Of a DNA stretch of 64,000 bases, positions 62,479 to 64,000 are shown in pieces. The DNA is from Lactimicrobium massiliense (GTDB lineage Bacteria; Bacillota_I; Bacilli_A; Erysipelotrichales; Erysipelotrichaceae): positions 124,001 through 188,000 of the forward strand of contig NZ_OUNG01000006.1 in the NCBI RefSeq assembly GCF_900343155.1, given 5' to 3'. Every line of letters starts with the position of its first letter. Position 1 is the first letter of the stretch. The notes beneath the pieces are model-generated. The model was given only the letters and a program-made list of their open reading frames with translations. It was not told the DNA's origin and ran no database searches. A program made the position numbers and the translations under genes.

Positions 62479-62543
62479 TTAATGCAATCTTAATGCCGTC
62501 GGTGTGATCATTAATCCCGTCTTAATTCCATCCAGACGATAAT
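62479..62543 (+). promoter_or_regulatory. Four TTAAT boxes upstream of the potassium transporter
   Basis: TTAATG at 62479 and 62490, TTAATC at 62511, TTAATT at 62522: two pairs at exactly 11 bp, the pairs 21 bp apart, all on one face of the helix. A GATAAT -10 candidate (62538-62543) follows with no -35. The layout is that of OmpR/PhoB-family response-regulator sites, activating from the -35 position. Confidence 0.6.
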
Positions 62544-62567
62544 ACAAGTGCAAAGAGGGGGGATTGT

Positions 62568-63905
62568 ATGAAACAACTGCGTGAAAGGCTGGAACATTTC
62601 TCCACCTTCCAGGTGATTCTTGCCGGCTTTGCCATTGTGATTCTGATCGGCAGCTTTCTTCTCTGCCTGCCGGTATCCAGCATCCAGCATGTCTGGACAC
62701 CCTATATCGATTCTCTGTTCACATCGACTTCAGCAGTCTGTGTCACCGGCCTGATCGTCCATGATACCGCAACGTACTGGTCGCTGTTTGGCCGTATCGT
62801 TATTCTGTGTCTGATTCAGATCGGCGGTCTTGGCGTTGTGACCATCGCCGTTACGCTGGCGATCATGTCAGGACGCCGGATCGGTCTGATGCAGCGCAGC
62901 CTGATGCAGAGTTCTATCTCTGCACCAAGCATCGGCGGTATTGTCAGACTGACCAAGTTCATCGTCAGAAGCACACTTAGCATTGAGCTGATCGGTGCTG
63001 CCATGATGAGTCCGGTCTTCATCAGGGACTTTGGCGTGATGCGCGGCATCGGCTATGCGGTATTCCATTCTGTATCTGCATTCTGCAATGCCGGGTTTGA
63101 TCTGATGGGTGTGCGCCAACCATATTCTTCCCTGACCAGCTACAGTGACAACTCTGTCATCTGCATCACGATCATGGCACTGATCATTGTCGGCGGCCTT
63201 GGTTTCCTGACCTGGTCAGACATTGTCCATAACGGCATCCATTTCCGCCGCATGCACCTGCAGACAAAGGTGATACTTGTCACCACACTGTGTCTGATCC
63301 TGATCCCGTTCCTGTATTTCTTCTTCGTGGAATACAGGGATGGATCAATTGGCAGCCGCATCCTGCTGGCACTGTTTCAGAGTGTGACACCGCGTACTGC
63401 CGGCTTTAATACAGCGGATTACAGCAAGATGAGTGATACTGGCTTAATGATCACGACGATCCTGATGCTGATCGGCGGCGCACCTGGTTCTACTGCCGGC
63501 GGCATGAAAGTCACAACGGCAGCCGTGCTGCTTGTGTTTGTGGCCGGTGCATTGCGCAGACATGATCAGGCGACAATGTTCAAGCGCGGCATTGATACCA
63601 GCGTCATCCATGATGCCGCTGCGCTGTGCGGCACATATCTGCTGCTGTTTCTGATCGGATCCATGATCCTGTCCGCAACAGAAAATATTGGGATCATGAA
63701 GTGCATGTTCGAGTGTGCATCCGCACTTGGCACGGTTGGTCTGACAACCGGCATCACACCGACACTGCATGTGTGGTCGCATCTGATTCTGATTGCATTT
63801 ATGTATTTTGGCCGGGTAGGTGCACTGACGATGGCATATGCCACAGTGACCAGAAAGCCAAAGAAAAAAGGCACTTTGCCTTGTGAAAGGTTGATGGTGG
63901 GTTGA
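62568..63905 (+). CDS. ktrB: Trk/Ktr-type potassium uptake membrane subunit
   Basis: A 445-residue membrane channel-like subunit with four pore modules. The four selectivity-filter segments are visible: TSAVCVTGL, FCNAGFDLMG, TPRTAGFNT and ALGTVGLTTG. The third module is followed by GGAPGSTAGGMK, the gating-loop region. RBS GAGGGGGGA. One bp separates its stop from the regulatory subunit gene. Size fits KtrB better than the longer TrkH. Confidence 0.92.
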   Translation: MKQLRERLEHFSTFQVILAGFAIVILIGSFLLCLPVSSIQHVWTPYIDSLFTSTSAVCVTGLIVHDTATYWSLFGRIVILCLIQIGGLGVVTIAVTLAIMSGRRIGLMQRSLMQSSISAPSIGGIVRLTKFIVRSTLSIELIGAAMMSPVFIRDFGVMRGIGYAVFHSVSAFCNAGFDLMGVRQPYSSLTSYSDNSVICITIMALIIVGGLGFLTWSDIVHNGIHFRRMHLQTKVILVTTLCLILIPFLYFFFVEYRDGSIGSRILLALFQSVTPRTAGFNTADYSKMSDTGLMITTILMLIGGAPGSTAGGMKVTTAAVLLVFVAGALRRHDQATMFKRGIDTSVIHDAAALCGTYLLLFLIGSMILSATENIGIMKCMFECASALGTVGLTTGITPTLHVWSHLILIAFMYFGRVGALTMAYATVTRKPKKKGTLPCERLMVG

Positions 63906-63906
63906 T

Positions 63907-64000
63907 ATGAAAAATGTTTTGTTGATTGGTCTTGGCAGATTCGGCCGTTATACGGCAAGCAAACTGTATGATCTTGGCCATCAGGTGATGGCAGTAGATA
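63907..64000 (+). CDS. ktrA: Ktr/Trk regulatory subunit, RCK domain (3'-truncated)
   Basis: Only the first 31 residues are inside the window. They show the Rossmann start KNVLLIGLGRFGRYTASKL, then HQVMAVD, as in cytosolic nucleotide-binding RCK subunits that gate KtrB. Cotranscribed with ktrB. Confidence 0.85.
   Translation, partial: MKNVLLIGLGRFGRYTASKLYDLGHQVMAVD

Overview
The window is a chromosomal segment of a moderate-GC Bacillota bacterium. The gene set points to the Erysipelotrichia: a bacterial V-type ATPase instead of an F-type in this locus, PPi-dependent phosphofructokinase, type III glutamine synthetase, a sepF-ylmH-divIVA-T-box-ileS cluster, S-box-type control of metK and many TGCTATAAT extended -10 promoters. 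That placement is inferred from gene content; no 16S or marker search was possible.

Layout. 1-7.8 kb: 5'-truncated ABC-F ATPase, PPi-PFK, a nucleosidase-like protein, tRNA-Ser(CGA), an M3 oligopeptidase, LysR and YoaK-like genes. 7.8-17.3 kb: nine V-ATPase genes in the order G/H-C-I-K-F-E-A-B-D, overlapping an M42 aminopeptidase. 17.3-22.8 kb: sepF, ylmH, divIVA, then ileS behind an Ile T-box. 22.8-32.8 kb: metK with an unusual SAM-I-clan riboswitch, an AI-2E-type permease, glnN, a NifU-domain protein, several small proteins, the NAD(P)HX repair fusion and a histone-H1-like Lys/Ala-rich protein. 32.8-40.8 kb: pheA, then a tightly overlapping aroB-aroC-aroEK-aroF-aroA-tyrA-aroQ operon. 40.8-50.4 kb: membrane/envelope proteins, DegV, a complete 1188-bp IS1595-like element with 8-bp target duplication, tRNA-Gly, mutY, a solitary DUF262/DUF1524 (GmrSD-like) gene, tRNA-Trp, tRNA-Glu and a secreted metallo-beta-lactamase-fold lipoprotein. 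50.4-64 kb: VTC-DUF4956-DUF4353 cassette, YitT, a Crp/Fnr regulator, pgi, NSS and DAACS transporters, a MetE-like protein, a HAD phosphatase and a Trk/Ktr potassium uptake pair cut by the window end.

The most interesting signals are regulatory RNAs. The aro operon begins with a short, apparently leaderless reading frame ending in Phe-Tyr-Tyr-Phe-Arg-stop (33675-33716), followed by mutually exclusive antiterminator and terminator helices just before aroB. This is a textbook arrangement for ribosome-mediated attenuation by Phe/Tyr supply. A second leader with a small Cys-containing frame and a strong terminator precedes the DAACS symporter at 58.8 kb. The metK leader has the SAM-I core, kink-turn and a 7-bp pseudoknot, but no P4 helix can be seen. 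Amino-acid supply thus appears to be sensed by RNA in at least four places: ileS, metK, aroB and the symporter.

All functional statements come from reading motifs and architecture by eye. RNA pairings were checked base by base, but no folding, database or comparative search was run.
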